Of a stretch of 64,000 bases of DNA, positions 44,387-53,605 are shown in pieces. Under the pieces are notes generated by a model. It worked only from the letters and a program-made list of their open reading frames with translations, did no database searches and was not told the origin of the DNA. Both the position numbers and the translations under genes were made by a program. Position 1 is the stretch's first letter. Every line of letters starts with the position of its first letter. The DNA is from Streptomyces sp. SAT1 (lineage in GTDB: Bacteria; Actinomycetota; Actinomycetes; Streptomycetales; Streptomycetaceae): assembly GCF_001654495.1 (NCBI RefSeq), contig NZ_CP015849.1:2680501-2744500 (forward strand), given 5' to 3'.

Positions 44387-46711
44387 TCACCCGCCGGTGA
44401 CGACCGCGGCCTGGGGGCGGATCGGCAGGCGGTTGACCGGGCGGCCGGTGGCGGCGCGCACGGCGGAGGCGATCGCCGCCGGGGAGGTGACGACCGGGAC
44501 CGCGCTGACCGCCTTGGCGCCGAAGGGGGCCACGACGTCCCGTTCCTCGACCAGGCGCACGATCTGGATGTCGGGCGTGTCCAGGGAGGTGGGCAGGGCG
44601 TAGCCCGTGAGGTCGGGGTGGCGGAGCAGGCCGCGCGGGGCGCGCAGGTTCTCCGTGAGGGCGATGCCCACGCCCTGGGTGACGCCCGCCTCGATCCGGG
44701 CGGCCAGCTGCGCGGGGTTGAGGACGCGTCCGACGTCCTGGGCCACGGCCAGCTCCACCACCCGCACCGAGCCCAGTTCGATGTCCACGTCCACCACCGC
44801 GCGGATCGCGCAGAAGGCGAGGCCGACGAAGGCGTCGCCCTGGCCCGACTCGTCCAGCGGCTCCGTGGGGTGCGGCCGGCACTGCGCGGTGGCCCACAGC
44901 TCCTTGCCCTCCATCGCCTCGGTGACCGTGGTCGACAGCACGCCGTCGTAGGAGGTGATCTTGCCGTCGGCGATCTGGAGGAGTTCGGTGGACATGCCGA
45001 ACTTGTGCGCCAGCGGTTGCAGGAGCTGGGTGCGGACCATCTTCGCCGCCCGTTCCACCGCGCCGCCCGACACCCAGGTGTGGCGGCCTCGGCAGCCCGC
45101 GCCGGCCGAGGGCTGGTCGGTGTCGACCGGGGCCACGCGCACCTCGTCGACGCCCAGGGTCTCCTGGACGATCTGCCGGGCGAGCGTGGTGAATCCCTGG
45201 CCGGTCTCGACGGCCGCGCAGAGCACGGTCGCGACGCCGTCGTGGACCTTCACGGTGGCCGTGGACACCTCGTCGGCGCCCTCCGCGCCGAGCATGTGGA
45301 CCATGCCCAGGCCGTAGCCCACGCCCCGGCGCACCGCGCCCGGATCGCCCGCGCCCTCAGGACCGCCGGGCAGCAGCCACTCGTCCTCGGGGGTGTCCTT
45401 GGGCAGCGGCGGCAGTGGCTGGTCCCGTACGGCCTGGAGCAGTTCGGCGACCGGTGCCGGACAGGTCACCGTCTGGCCGGTGGGCAGCACGTCGCCGGTG
45501 GCCAGCACGTTGCGCAGGCGCAGTTCGGCCGGGTCGACGCCGAGTCTCCTGGCCAGTTTGTCCATCTGCGCCTCGTAGGCGGCGCACACCTGGAGGGCGC
45601 CCTCGCCGCGCACATGGCCCGAGGGCGGGTTGTTGGTGCGTACCGCCCAGCCCTCGATGAAGGCGTGCGGGACGACGTACGGGCCGCAGGCGAAGGACAC
45701 GGCGGCGGCCAGGGCCTCGGCGGAGGTGTCGGCGTAGGCGCCCGCGTCCAGCAGGATCTGTGCCTCGACCTTCACCAGCCGCCCCTCGGCGTCGGCGTGG
45801 TGGCGGTAGCGCAGCAGGGTGGGGTGGCGGTGGACGTGGCCGAGGAAGGACTCCTCGCGGGTCGCCGTCAGCTTCACCGGGCAGCCGGTGCGCAGCGCCA
45901 GCAGGCCCAGCGGGAGCTGGAAGCCCTGGTCCTCGCGGTCGGCCGTCGCGCCGGGCACCCCGGTGACGACGATCTTGACGCGGTCGGGCGCGAGGCCGTA
46001 GCAGGCGGCGAGCGTGTCCCGGTCGGCGTGCGGGTCGGTGGAGGCCACGTACAGCTCGACGCCGCCGTCCGGGCGGGGCACCGCGAGCCCGGCCTCGGCG
46101 CCGATGGGCGCCGGGTCCTGGCGGCCGATGCGGTACAGGCCCTCGACGACGACCTCTCCGGCCGCCTCCGGGTCGCCGTGGCGCAGCGGGATGTGCCGGA
46201 TCAGATTGCCGTCGGGGTGCAGTGGTTCGGCCTCGAACGCCTGCTCGGGGTCGGTGACCGGGTCGAGCACCTCGTACTCGACGATGACGGCGGCGGCGGC
46301 CATCCGCGCGGTGTCCGGGTGGTCGGCGGCGACGGCGGCGATGGGCTCGCCGTGGTGGCGTACGACGTCGGAGGCGAACACCGGCCGGTCGGCCCGGCCC
46401 CGGCCGTACAGAGGGCTGCCGGGCACGTCCTCGTGGGTGACGACGGCGCGGACACCGGGCATCTCGCGCGCGTGGCGGGTGTCGATGGACACGATGCGCG
46501 CGTGCGGGTGCGGTGAGCGCAGCACGGCCGCCCACAGCAGGCCCTCGGCCCACAGGTCGGCCGCGTACGGGAAGGTGCCCTCCGTCTTGGCGCGGGCGTC
46601 GGCGGGCGGCAGCGAGGACCCGATCCCGTGCGGCAGCGGCTCCGGCGCGGGCGTGGTCTCCGCGGCGGAAGCGGTGGCAGCGGTGGCAGCGGTGCCGGCT
46701 TCGTTGCTCAC
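44387..46711 (-). CDS. Molybdenum hydroxylase large subunit (CoxL/XdhB-like)
   Basis: The 774-aa product is the Mo-pterin subunit of a xanthine dehydrogenase-family enzyme. The small N-terminal alpha/beta domain (AKTEGTFPYAADLWAEGLLW), then SGHVRGEGALQ and the Mo domain with FAFC-like QGDAFVGLAFCAIRAV and GRVLNPAQLAARIEAGVTQGVG are visible. At the site where nearly all family members have GVGE, with the catalytic Glu, this protein reads GAKAVSAVPVV: the Glu position is Ala737. The enzyme may therefore act by another mechanism or not hydroxylate. GTG 46711 overlaps the upstream stop (GTGA). Third gene of the FAD, FeS, Mo operon; substrate unknown. Confidence 0.9.
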   Translation of the reverse strand: MSNEAGTAATAATASAAETTPAPEPLPHGIGSSLPPADARAKTEGTFPYAADLWAEGLLWAAVLRSPHPHARIVSIDTRHAREMPGVRAVVTHEDVPGSPLYGRGRADRPVFASDVVRHHGEPIAAVAADHPDTARMAAAAVIVEYEVLDPVTDPEQAFEAEPLHPDGNLIRHIPLRHGDPEAAGEVVVEGLYRIGRQDPAPIGAEAGLAVPRPDGGVELYVASTDPHADRDTLAACYGLAPDRVKIVVTGVPGATADREDQGFQLPLGLLALRTGCPVKLTATREESFLGHVHRHPTLLRYRHHADAEGRLVKVEAQILLDAGAYADTSAEALAAAVSFACGPYVVPHAFIEGWAVRTNNPPSGHVRGEGALQVCAAYEAQMDKLARRLGVDPAELRLRNVLATGDVLPTGQTVTCPAPVAELLQAVRDQPLPPLPKDTPEDEWLLPGGPEGAGDPGAVRRGVGYGLGMVHMLGAEGADEVSTATVKVHDGVATVLCAAVETGQGFTTLARQIVQETLGVDEVRVAPVDTDQPSAGAGCRGRHTWVSGGAVERAAKMVRTQLLQPLAHKFGMSTELLQIADGKITSYDGVLSTTVTEAMEGKELWATAQCRPHPTEPLDESGQGDAFVGLAFCAIRAVVDVDIELGSVRVVELAVAQDVGRVLNPAQLAARIEAGVTQGVGIALTENLRAPRGLLRHPDLTGYALPTSLDTPDIQIVRLVEERDVVAPFGAKAVSAVPVVTSPAAIASAVRAATGRPVNRLPIRPQAAVVTGG

Positions 46712-48921
46712 GCCTGGCCTCCGTCCTGGCCGTAGGGGTCGTGCGGGTGGTGCGGATCGTGCGTGTCGCGCGGTGGTTCGTGCGGGGTGTGCGCCTCGCC
46801 GTGGCCCTGCGGATCCGGGTGCGGGTGCGGGTGTCCGTGCGCGTCGGGCGTGTCGGGCGTGTCGAAGGCGGACGGGTGGACGCCGCCCGCTCCGGGGCCC
46901 GCCTGGTGCGGGATACGGGGCTCGTCGGCGTCCGGGGCGCCGCCGCCGTCGGCGGGGTGCCGCGCGGTGCGGTGGTCCGCGCCCGCGGATTCGGCCGCCG
47001 CGTGCTCCGCTGCGGCCTGTGCCTCGCGTTCGGCGACGACCTCCTCGACGGCCCGCAGGACGCCCTTGTAGCCCGAGCAGCGGCACAGGTTGCCGCACAG
47101 GGCCTGCCGGGCCTCGCGCTCGCTCGGGGCCGGGTTGCCCTCCAGCAGGTCGTGCACGGTCATCGCCATGCCGGGCACGCAGAAGCCGCACTGCACCGCG
47201 CCGCAGCGCGCGAGCGCCCGCTGCACGTCCGAGGGCCGCCCGTCGGCGGCCAGGCCCTCGACGGTACGGACCTCGCTGCCGGCCGTGGTGACGGCGGGCA
47301 CCAGGCAGGAGGCGACGAGGCGGCCGTCCACCTGTACGTTGCAGGCGCCGCACTCACCCTGCGAGCAGCCGTCCTTGGCGCCCGCGAGGCCGAGCCGCTC
47401 GCGCAGCACGTAGAGCAGCGACTCGCCGATCCAGGCGTCGGTGACGGGGCGGTCCACGCCGTTGACGCGCAGCACGTAGGAGGCGAGCGGGTGTTCGTCC
47501 TGCGGTGGCACGGGAGGCGGGCCCTGGGGGTCCGGTGCGGCCGCCGTCCCGGGGTGGGGGGTGTCGGTGCCGGTGCCGTCCTCGGGCGCGGCGGCTTCGG
47601 CGACCGCCTCCGTGGTCGCGGACGCGGCCGCGACCACGTCCGGCTCGGCCGATTCGGTCGTCCCTGCCGGTCCGGTCGTCCCCGCCGGTCCGGTCGCTTC
47701 GGTCGGTCCGGTGTCCGTGTCGTCCGTGGCCGTGTCGGGACCGGGGGCGGGTCCGGCCGCCGGGGCGGGGGTGTCCTCCGGGGCCGTGGGCGGCTCCTGG
47801 GCGGCCTGGGACGCGGCGGAGGCACCCTCGGCCGGGGCGGGGTCCGCGGGCGGCTCGGTGGCGCCCTCGGCGGCCTCCACGGGGTCTTCGCCGTCCTCCG
47901 CCGGGGTCTCCTCGGGGAGTTGTCCGGCGGCGGGCTCGGCCGGGTGGCCTGCTTCCGTGGGCTGCGCGGGCCGCGTGGCCTCCGGCGCCTCGGCGGACTC
48001 CTCCGCCGGTGCCTCCGGCGCCTCCGGTACGGCCGCCTCAGTCGGCGCAGGGTGCCCCGGACGCCCGGAAGCGGCCCCCGGGTGGTCGGGCGTCGGGTGC
48101 TCCGGCGCCGGGGCCGGCAGACCGGCTCCGTACGAGTGCCCGGACGGGTCGCTCCCGTACGCCTGCTCGCCCGCGTACGCCTGGTCACCCTCGTACGGCC
48201 GGTCACCCTCGTACGGCCGGTCGATCCTGTAGGGCCGGCCGTCGCTCGCGTACGGCTCCGCCGGGGCGGGTTCCTGGGCGGTCCGGCCCCACGGCTGGCC
48301 GGCGCCCTCCGTGGCCCACGGGGCGGGGGCACCGCCGGGCAGGGTGGCCGGCGGGGTGCCGCCCCACTGCTCGATGAGGGCCGACGTGGTGAACTCGCCG
48401 GATTCGTCCGGGATGTCACCCCCGGCCACGGGGATCGACCACTGCCCGGTCACATCGTGTCCGGGCACCGCTCCCCGCACCGCCGCCTCCTGGTGGTGGC
48501 CCGGGTGTTCCTGATGCCCGTGGACCTCCTGGAAGTTCCACTGCTGGGTCGCGTCCGGCCGGTAGGCGTACGGGTCGCCCGCGCCCGGGGCGCCGCCGGT
48601 GCCCTCGTCCTGCCGGGGCACCGCGTTCGGGTCGGGCCAGCCCGTTCCCGGGGCGGGGGCGGCGGGCACGCCGGGCACCGCCCAGGTGCCGGTGGCCGCC
48701 GGGTCGGTGGCCTCGGCCGGGGCGGCGGCGACCGTTATCTGCGGCGGCACATAGCCGTGGCCGGGCGCGGCGAGCGGGCTGTCGGCGGCCAGCAGGGCGT
48801 CGACACCGCCCTCGGGGAGCTGCACGAACGCGGTGGCGCCGTCGTCGTAGTCGCCCTGCGGCAGCGGGTCCCACCGGCCGCCGCCGTGAGGCGTGCCCTG
48901 TCCGTGCTGGTCGTCGGTCAC
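46708..48921 (-). CDS. 2Fe-2S subunit of the molybdenum hydroxylase with giant N-terminal extension
   Basis: The 737-aa product carries a CoxS-type domain at about residues 485-640: the plant ferredoxin cluster CSQGECGACNVQVDG (about 515) and the all-helical cluster CGFCVPGM (about 577) with CGNLCRCSGY (about 610). Normally this subunit is about 160-200 aa. Here some 485 Pro/Ala/Glu/Gly-rich residues, with repeats such as PYEGDRPYEGDQAYAGEQAY, precede it, and a His/Pro-rich tail of about 90 residues follows. GTG 48921 has GGAGGG 8 nt upstream and overlaps the FAD-subunit stop. The shape suggests a disordered tether or interaction arm. Confidence 0.88.
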   Translation of the reverse strand: MTDDQHGQGTPHGGGRWDPLPQGDYDDGATAFVQLPEGGVDALLAADSPLAAPGHGYVPPQITVAAAPAEATDPAATGTWAVPGVPAAPAPGTGWPDPNAVPRQDEGTGGAPGAGDPYAYRPDATQQWNFQEVHGHQEHPGHHQEAAVRGAVPGHDVTGQWSIPVAGGDIPDESGEFTTSALIEQWGGTPPATLPGGAPAPWATEGAGQPWGRTAQEPAPAEPYASDGRPYRIDRPYEGDRPYEGDQAYAGEQAYGSDPSGHSYGAGLPAPAPEHPTPDHPGAASGRPGHPAPTEAAVPEAPEAPAEESAEAPEATRPAQPTEAGHPAEPAAGQLPEETPAEDGEDPVEAAEGATEPPADPAPAEGASAASQAAQEPPTAPEDTPAPAAGPAPGPDTATDDTDTGPTEATGPAGTTGPAGTTESAEPDVVAAASATTEAVAEAAAPEDGTGTDTPHPGTAAAPDPQGPPPVPPQDEHPLASYVLRVNGVDRPVTDAWIGESLLYVLRERLGLAGAKDGCSQGECGACNVQVDGRLVASCLVPAVTTAGSEVRTVEGLAADGRPSDVQRALARCGAVQCGFCVPGMAMTVHDLLEGNPAPSEREARQALCGNLCRCSGYKGVLRAVEEVVAEREAQAAAEHAAAESAGADHRTARHPADGGGAPDADEPRIPHQAGPGAGGVHPSAFDTPDTPDAHGHPHPHPDPQGHGEAHTPHEPPRDTHDPHHPHDPYGQDGGQA

Positions 48922-49811
48922 GACAGCGCCCTCCCCAGTGCTCGTCGGGCCAGTGCGGCGACGGTCCGCCGCAGGTGCAGTACGGCGGGCGGAAGTTGCT
49001 GCACCGAGCCGTCCTCGGCCGGAACCGGGTCGGGGATGCAGGCCGCGGCCACGTACTCGCCGAAGGCGTCCAGCGCCTCCGGGACGATCGCGCGGCCGTT
49101 GTCCCAGTCGATGAGCGAGGCCACCCACTGCTCGGCGTCCAGCGGCCTGAGCGGCATCGGCGCTATGGCGCCCACCGCGCAGCGCACCCCGCGCCGGGCC
49201 GGGTCGAGGACCAGCGCCACGGACGCGACCGCGCGGCCGGGGCCGGTGCGGCCGGTCGCCTTGAGGAAGACCTGCGGCGCGTGCAGCAGCGGGACGCGTA
49301 CGTAGCCGATGAGTTCGCCGCCGCGGAGCATCTCCACGCCGGCCAGCAGGTGCGAGACCGGCAGTTCGCGGCGGGCGCCGTCCGGGCCCGCGACGATCAG
49401 GGTCGCCTCCAGGGCGGCCAGCACCGGCAGCGCGTCCCCGGTGGGGGCGGCCGAGGCGATGTTGCCGCCCAGGGTGCCGGCGTTGCGGATGTGCGGTGGT
49501 CCGGCGGCGCGGGCGGCGGCGGCGAGCGCCGGGATCAGGGCGGCGAAGTCGGGGCGGCCCATCCGGGCGTGGGTGAGACCGGCGCCGAGCAGCGCGTGCC
49601 CGTCCTGGTACTGCCAGCCGCGGATCTCGCTGATCCGGCCGAGGCCGACCAGCGCGGCGGGCCTGAGCTGCCCGGAGTTGACGGCGGCCATGAGGTCGGT
49701 GCCGCCGGCCACGGGCACGGCGGCGGGCATGGCCGCGAGTGCCGCCACGGCCTCGTCGAGTGTCGTGGGCAGCGTGACGGCCTGCGCCGCCTGTGGTGCG
49801 TGCGTGGTCAA
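48918..49811 (-). CDS. FAD-binding subunit of the molybdenum hydroxylase (CoxM-like)
   Basis: The 297-aa product has the PCMH FAD motifs of CoxM: VPVAGGTDLMAAVNSG near residue 35 and NAGTLGGNIASAAPTGDALP near 110, with a C-terminal CO-dehydrogenase flavoprotein domain. It passes electrons from the 2Fe-2S clusters to an acceptor. The start is TTG 49811, with GAAGGGG about 9 nt upstream; longer frames to 49953 look non-coding. It is the first gene of the operon, followed by the FeS subunit with a 4-bp overlap. Confidence 0.88.
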   Translation of the reverse strand: MTTHAPQAAQAVTLPTTLDEAVAALAAMPAAVPVAGGTDLMAAVNSGQLRPAALVGLGRISEIRGWQYQDGHALLGAGLTHARMGRPDFAALIPALAAAARAAGPPHIRNAGTLGGNIASAAPTGDALPVLAALEATLIVAGPDGARRELPVSHLLAGVEMLRGGELIGYVRVPLLHAPQVFLKATGRTGPGRAVASVALVLDPARRGVRCAVGAIAPMPLRPLDAEQWVASLIDWDNGRAIVPEALDAFGEYVAAACIPDPVPAEDGSVQQLPPAVLHLRRTVAALARRALGRALS

Positions 49812-50152
49812 ACCGGCTGCCCCTTCCCGCTGCCCCACTGGTCCCACCCGTGCTGCCGTACGGTACGGCCTGACAGGGCGGACGTGGCAACTCTGGCACA
49901 TCTTCGCAGGGCTCGCGGACACGGGTCCGCGCGGAGGCGTTCGCCCACCTCATCGGGGGCCCGGTCCGTTTTGGCGCGGGATCACCGATGCGAGCGAATT
50001 ACCGGCGTTCGCTGACTCTTGCGGTGTTTTTCCGCCGCCAGTTCGAGACAGCCGGGTGGCACGGACGGTGCGGCGACACGGCGGTGCGGCGCGGACGGCC
50101 ACGCCGCCCGCACCGCACCCTCACTCGCTCTCCCCCGGGGAGGGGCCGCCCG
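49812..50152. other. Intergenic region upstream of the molybdenum hydroxylase operon
   Basis: No gene was seen. AGCGAA (49993-49998) and TTCGCT (50008-50013) are perfect inverted arms with a 9-bp spacer, about 180 bp before the operon, and may bind its regulator. Part of the region also lies downstream of the hexosaminidase gene. Confidence 0.35.
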
Positions 50153-51799
50153 CTACCTGACCGGCGGCGGGCCGTCGATCGGCCGCCCCAGGACGCCGGG
50201 CCTGCGCTGCCAGGGATGCGGTCCGGCGGGCGGCCGGTAGCCGACCCCCAGCGCGTCCAGACGCCGGTAGTGGGCCGTCATCCGCTCCTCGAAACCGGCG
50301 AAGTCCCGCTGCTCGGGCGCGGGCAGGGCGCTCCAGGCGACCTCCGCGAAGGCGGCCAGCCGGGGGAAGGCCTGGTAGTCCACGCGCGCGGGGTTCTCCA
50401 TCACCTCGCTCCACAGGTTGGCCTGGGTGCCCAGCACATGGCCGGTGAACTCCGGTTCCAGACCGGCCGGAACCGGCTCGAACCGGTAGACGTCCTCCAG
50501 GGTGCGGACGAAGCCGATCGGTACGGGTTCGTCGGCGCCGCCGTCCTGTCGGTGGTCCAGGTACACATGCTGCTCGGGACACATGACGACGTCGTGTCCC
50601 GCGCGCGCGGCGGCGAGTCCGCCCGCGTAGCCGCGCCAGGACGCGACGGCCGCGCCCTCGGCGAGGCCGCCCTCCAGGATCTCGTCCCAGCCGATGAGCC
50701 GGCGTCCGCGCGCGGCGAGCCAGGTGTCGAAGTGGCGGATGAACCAGGACTGCAGCTCGTCCTCGTCGGCCAGGCCGAGCTCCTTGATCCGGGCCTGCGC
50801 GGTGGCCGAGGCGCGCCACTGCTCCTTGGGGCACTCGTCGCCGCCGATGTGGAAGAAGTCCGAGAACGGCGCGGCGTCCGGCGGGAAGAGGTCGAGCAGT
50901 TCCTCGAAGACGCCCTCGTAGAAACGCACGGTGGCGTCGGTCGGGGCGAGCACGTTCTTGCTGACGCCCCAGTCGTCCCAGACGCCGAGGGCGGCGGTGT
51001 CGACCACGTCGGTGTTGCCGAGTTCCGGGTAGGCGGCGATGGCGGCCTGGGAGTGCCCCGGTACGTCCACCTCGGGGACGACGGTGATGTGCCGTTCGGC
51101 GGCGTAGGCGACGATCTCCCGGATGTCGTCCTGGGTGTAGTGGCCGCCGTGCGGCTTGTCCTCCCACAGCGGGGAGGCCCGGTGGCCGTACTTCGTGCGG
51201 GGGCGCCAGGAGCCGGTCCCGGTCAGCTTCGGGTAGCGCTTGATCTCGACGCGCCAGCCCTGGTCGTCCGTCAGGTGGAAGTGGAGGACGTTGAGTTTGT
51301 GGGCGGCCATCAGGTCGAGGTAGCGCAGGACGCCGTCCTTGGGCATGAAGTGCCGGGCGACGTCCAGCATCACGCCGCGCCAGCGGAAGCGCGGGGTGTC
51401 CTCGATCTCGGTGAGCGGCAGCCGCCAGCGGCCACCGGGCAGCGGCGCGCGCCGGAAGGCGGCCGGGCCGAGGAGCTGGCGCAGCGTCTGGGCGCCCCAG
51501 AAGAGCCCGGCGGGGCCGCCGCCCGCGAGGTCGGCGCCCCGCGGGGTGACCGTCAGGCGGTAGCCCTCGGGCCCGAGGTCGCGGGCGACGGTGTCGTCCA
51601 GGCGCAGGCGCAGGGTGCCGTCGTCGCCGGCCGGGGCGGGGGCCAGCGGCAGTCCGGTGGCGGCACCGAGGGCGGTGCGCAGCCAGCGTTCGGTGCGCCC
51701 GGTGCCCTCGCCCGCCGACACCGTGGTGTCCGGGCCCAGTTCGAGGAAGCGTTCCTCGTCGGCCGTCGCACGCCCTGGCTGGGGGATCACGTCCATCAC
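50153..51799 (-). CDS. GH20 beta-N-acetylhexosaminidase
   Basis: The 548-aa product has an N-terminal GH20b domain and a catalytic TIM barrel with the substrate-assisted pair D321-E322 in HIGGDECPKEQW, plus MLDVARHFMPKDGVLRYLDLMAAHKLN and the WDEI segment. It removes terminal GlcNAc or GalNAc from chitooligosaccharides or glycans. No signal peptide is visible, so it acts in the cytoplasm, on oligosaccharides brought in by the ABC transporter directly upstream. GTG 51799 or ATG 51796 begins right after the permease stop, implying co-translation. Confidence 0.94.
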   Translation of the reverse strand: MMDVIPQPGRATADEERFLELGPDTTVSAGEGTGRTERWLRTALGAATGLPLAPAPAGDDGTLRLRLDDTVARDLGPEGYRLTVTPRGADLAGGGPAGLFWGAQTLRQLLGPAAFRRAPLPGGRWRLPLTEIEDTPRFRWRGVMLDVARHFMPKDGVLRYLDLMAAHKLNVLHFHLTDDQGWRVEIKRYPKLTGTGSWRPRTKYGHRASPLWEDKPHGGHYTQDDIREIVAYAAERHITVVPEVDVPGHSQAAIAAYPELGNTDVVDTAALGVWDDWGVSKNVLAPTDATVRFYEGVFEELLDLFPPDAAPFSDFFHIGGDECPKEQWRASATAQARIKELGLADEDELQSWFIRHFDTWLAARGRRLIGWDEILEGGLAEGAAVASWRGYAGGLAAARAGHDVVMCPEQHVYLDHRQDGGADEPVPIGFVRTLEDVYRFEPVPAGLEPEFTGHVLGTQANLWSEVMENPARVDYQAFPRLAAFAEVAWSALPAPEQRDFAGFEERMTAHYRRLDALGVGYRPPAGPHPWQRRPGVLGRPIDGPPPVR

Positions 51800-51800
51800 G

Positions 51801-52646
51801 TCAGTCCTTTACCGCTCCGCCGAGGCCGGAGACGAGTCGTCGTTGTACGAGTACGAAGAAGATCAGTACCGGGATCGTCATCACTGTGGACGCCGCCATC
51901 ACCCCGCCCCAGTCGGGGTCGTCGGGCTTGTAGAAGACCAGCAGCGCCATCGGCAGCGTCGACTGGGAGGTGTCGCTGATGATGAAGGACTTCGCGAACA
52001 GGAAGTCGTTCCAGGTCGAGATGAAGGAGAACACACTGGTCGCCACGAGTCCGGGGAAGACCAGCGGGAAGAGGATCTGCCACAGGAAGCGCGCCCGGCC
52101 GGCGCCGTCGAGGTAGGCGGCCTCCTCCAGGGCCTCGGGTACGGCTTTGACGAAGCCGCGCAGCATCCAGATCGCGAACGGCAGCGAGAAGGCGATGTGC
52201 GGCAGGATCAGCGAGCCCAGGGTGTTGAGCTGGCCGAAGTCCCGCATCAGGAAGAACAGCGGGATGGTGAGCGCCTCCACGGGCACCATCTGGGCCACCA
52301 GGAACATGATCAGCAGGGTGGTCCGGAAGCGGAAGCGGAACCGGGTGACGGCGGTCGCCGCCAGGAACGAGATCAGCGCGGAGGCGATCACCACGGTGCC
52401 CGCGACGAGCAGGCTGTTGAGGAAGTAGCGGCCGAACTCCTGCTGGCCGAAGACCCGCCGGAAGGAGTCCAGGGTGGGGGACGCCGTCCAGGGGCGCGGT
52501 TCGGTGGACTCGATCTCCCCGGCCGGTTTGAAGGCGCTCAGCACCATCCAGTACAGCGGGAAGGCGACCACGGCCGCGATCAGCAGCGCCGACGCCTCGG
52601 CGGCGAGCCGCCAGGGGCGGCGCACCCAGGTGCGCACCAGGCTCAC
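51801..52646 (-). CDS. Carbohydrate ABC transporter permease (MalG type)
   Basis: The 281-aa product has six membrane helices and the EAA loop EEAAYLDGAGRARFLWQILFPL that contacts the ATPase, as in the CUT1 sugar permeases of the MalG class. GTG 52646 overlaps the stop of the other permease (GTGA) and has GGAGGAG about 4 nt upstream. The operon has no ATPase gene; Streptomyces CUT1 systems share MsiK, encoded elsewhere. Confidence 0.93.
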   Translation of the reverse strand: MSLVRTWVRRPWRLAAEASALLIAAVVAFPLYWMVLSAFKPAGEIESTEPRPWTASPTLDSFRRVFGQQEFGRYFLNSLLVAGTVVIASALISFLAATAVTRFRFRFRTTLLIMFLVAQMVPVEALTIPLFFLMRDFGQLNTLGSLILPHIAFSLPFAIWMLRGFVKAVPEALEEAAYLDGAGRARFLWQILFPLVFPGLVATSVFSFISTWNDFLFAKSFIISDTSQSTLPMALLVFYKPDDPDWGGVMAASTVMTIPVLIFFVLVQRRLVSGLGGAVKD

Positions 52647-53605
52647 AGCTCCTCCCCCTGGCGGCGCAGCAGCCGCAGATAGACCAGCGTCACGGCCAGC
52701 AGGATCAGCAGCATCACGACGCCGATGGCGGAGCCGAGGCTGTACTGCGAGGACGCGAACGCCTTCTGGTAGGCGTAGACGTTGAGGACGAGGTTCTGTC
52801 CGGCGATGCCGCCACCGTTCGTCATGACGTAGATCTGGGTGAAGACCTTGAAGTCCCAGATGACGGACTGGATGGTGACCACGACGAGGATCGGCCGCAG
52901 CATCGGTGCCAGCACCGAGCGCCAGATCCGCCACTGGGAGGCGCCGTCCAGCGCGGCGGCCTCCAGCACCTCCGAGGGGACGGCGCGGATCCCGGCGTAG
53001 ACGGTCACCATGACGAACGGGAAGGAGCACCAGACCACTTCGAGCAGGACGAGCAGGAAGGCGCTGTAGCGCCCGTACGTCCAGGAGTGGTCGCCCAGGC
53101 CGAGGATCTTGTTGACGGGCCCGAAGTCGGCGTCGAACAGCAGCAGCCAGACCGTGGAGCCGGTGACCGCGGGGGTCGCCCAGGCGCCGAGGGCGGCGAG
53201 CATCAGCGCGAGCCGCGGCACGGCGCGCACCCGGGTGAGGAGCACGGCGAGCGCGCAGCCGGCGGCGAGGGTGCACAGCACGCAGGCCGCCGCGAACACC
53301 ACGGTGGCCAGCAGGACCCGCCAGAACTGGTCGTCGCCGAACAGCTCGGCGTAGTTGCCCAGGCCCTGGAAGGTGGCCGGCTGTCCGCCGCTGACCTGGG
53401 CCTGGGTGTACTCCAGGAAGGAGATCAGGCCGAGTTGGTAGACGGGGTAGACGAGCAGTCCGCCGAGGACGACGAGGGCGGGGGCGAGATAGAGCCAGGG
53501 GGTGACGGCGCGCCCGCCGGGGCGCGGGGCGCCGCGCGGGCGGCCGCGGAGCACCCGCGGCCGTCCGCGCACCACGCCCTGCGGGCTCGTGGGCGAAGCG
53601 GTCAT
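52643..53605 (-). CDS. Carbohydrate ABC transporter permease (MalF type)
   Basis: The 320-aa product has an Arg/Gly-rich N-terminus and six membrane helices with the EAA motif LEAAALDGASQWRIWRSVLAPML. It pairs with the MalG-type permease to form the channel. ATG 53605 overlaps the binding-protein stop by 4 bp (ATGA), so all four genes are translationally coupled. Confidence 0.93.
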   Translation of the reverse strand: MTASPTSPQGVVRGRPRVLRGRPRGAPRPGGRAVTPWLYLAPALVVLGGLLVYPVYQLGLISFLEYTQAQVSGGQPATFQGLGNYAELFGDDQFWRVLLATVVFAAACVLCTLAAGCALAVLLTRVRAVPRLALMLAALGAWATPAVTGSTVWLLLFDADFGPVNKILGLGDHSWTYGRYSAFLLVLLEVVWCSFPFVMVTVYAGIRAVPSEVLEAAALDGASQWRIWRSVLAPMLRPILVVVTIQSVIWDFKVFTQIYVMTNGGGIAGQNLVLNVYAYQKAFASSQYSLGSAIGVVMLLILLAVTLVYLRLLRRQGEEL

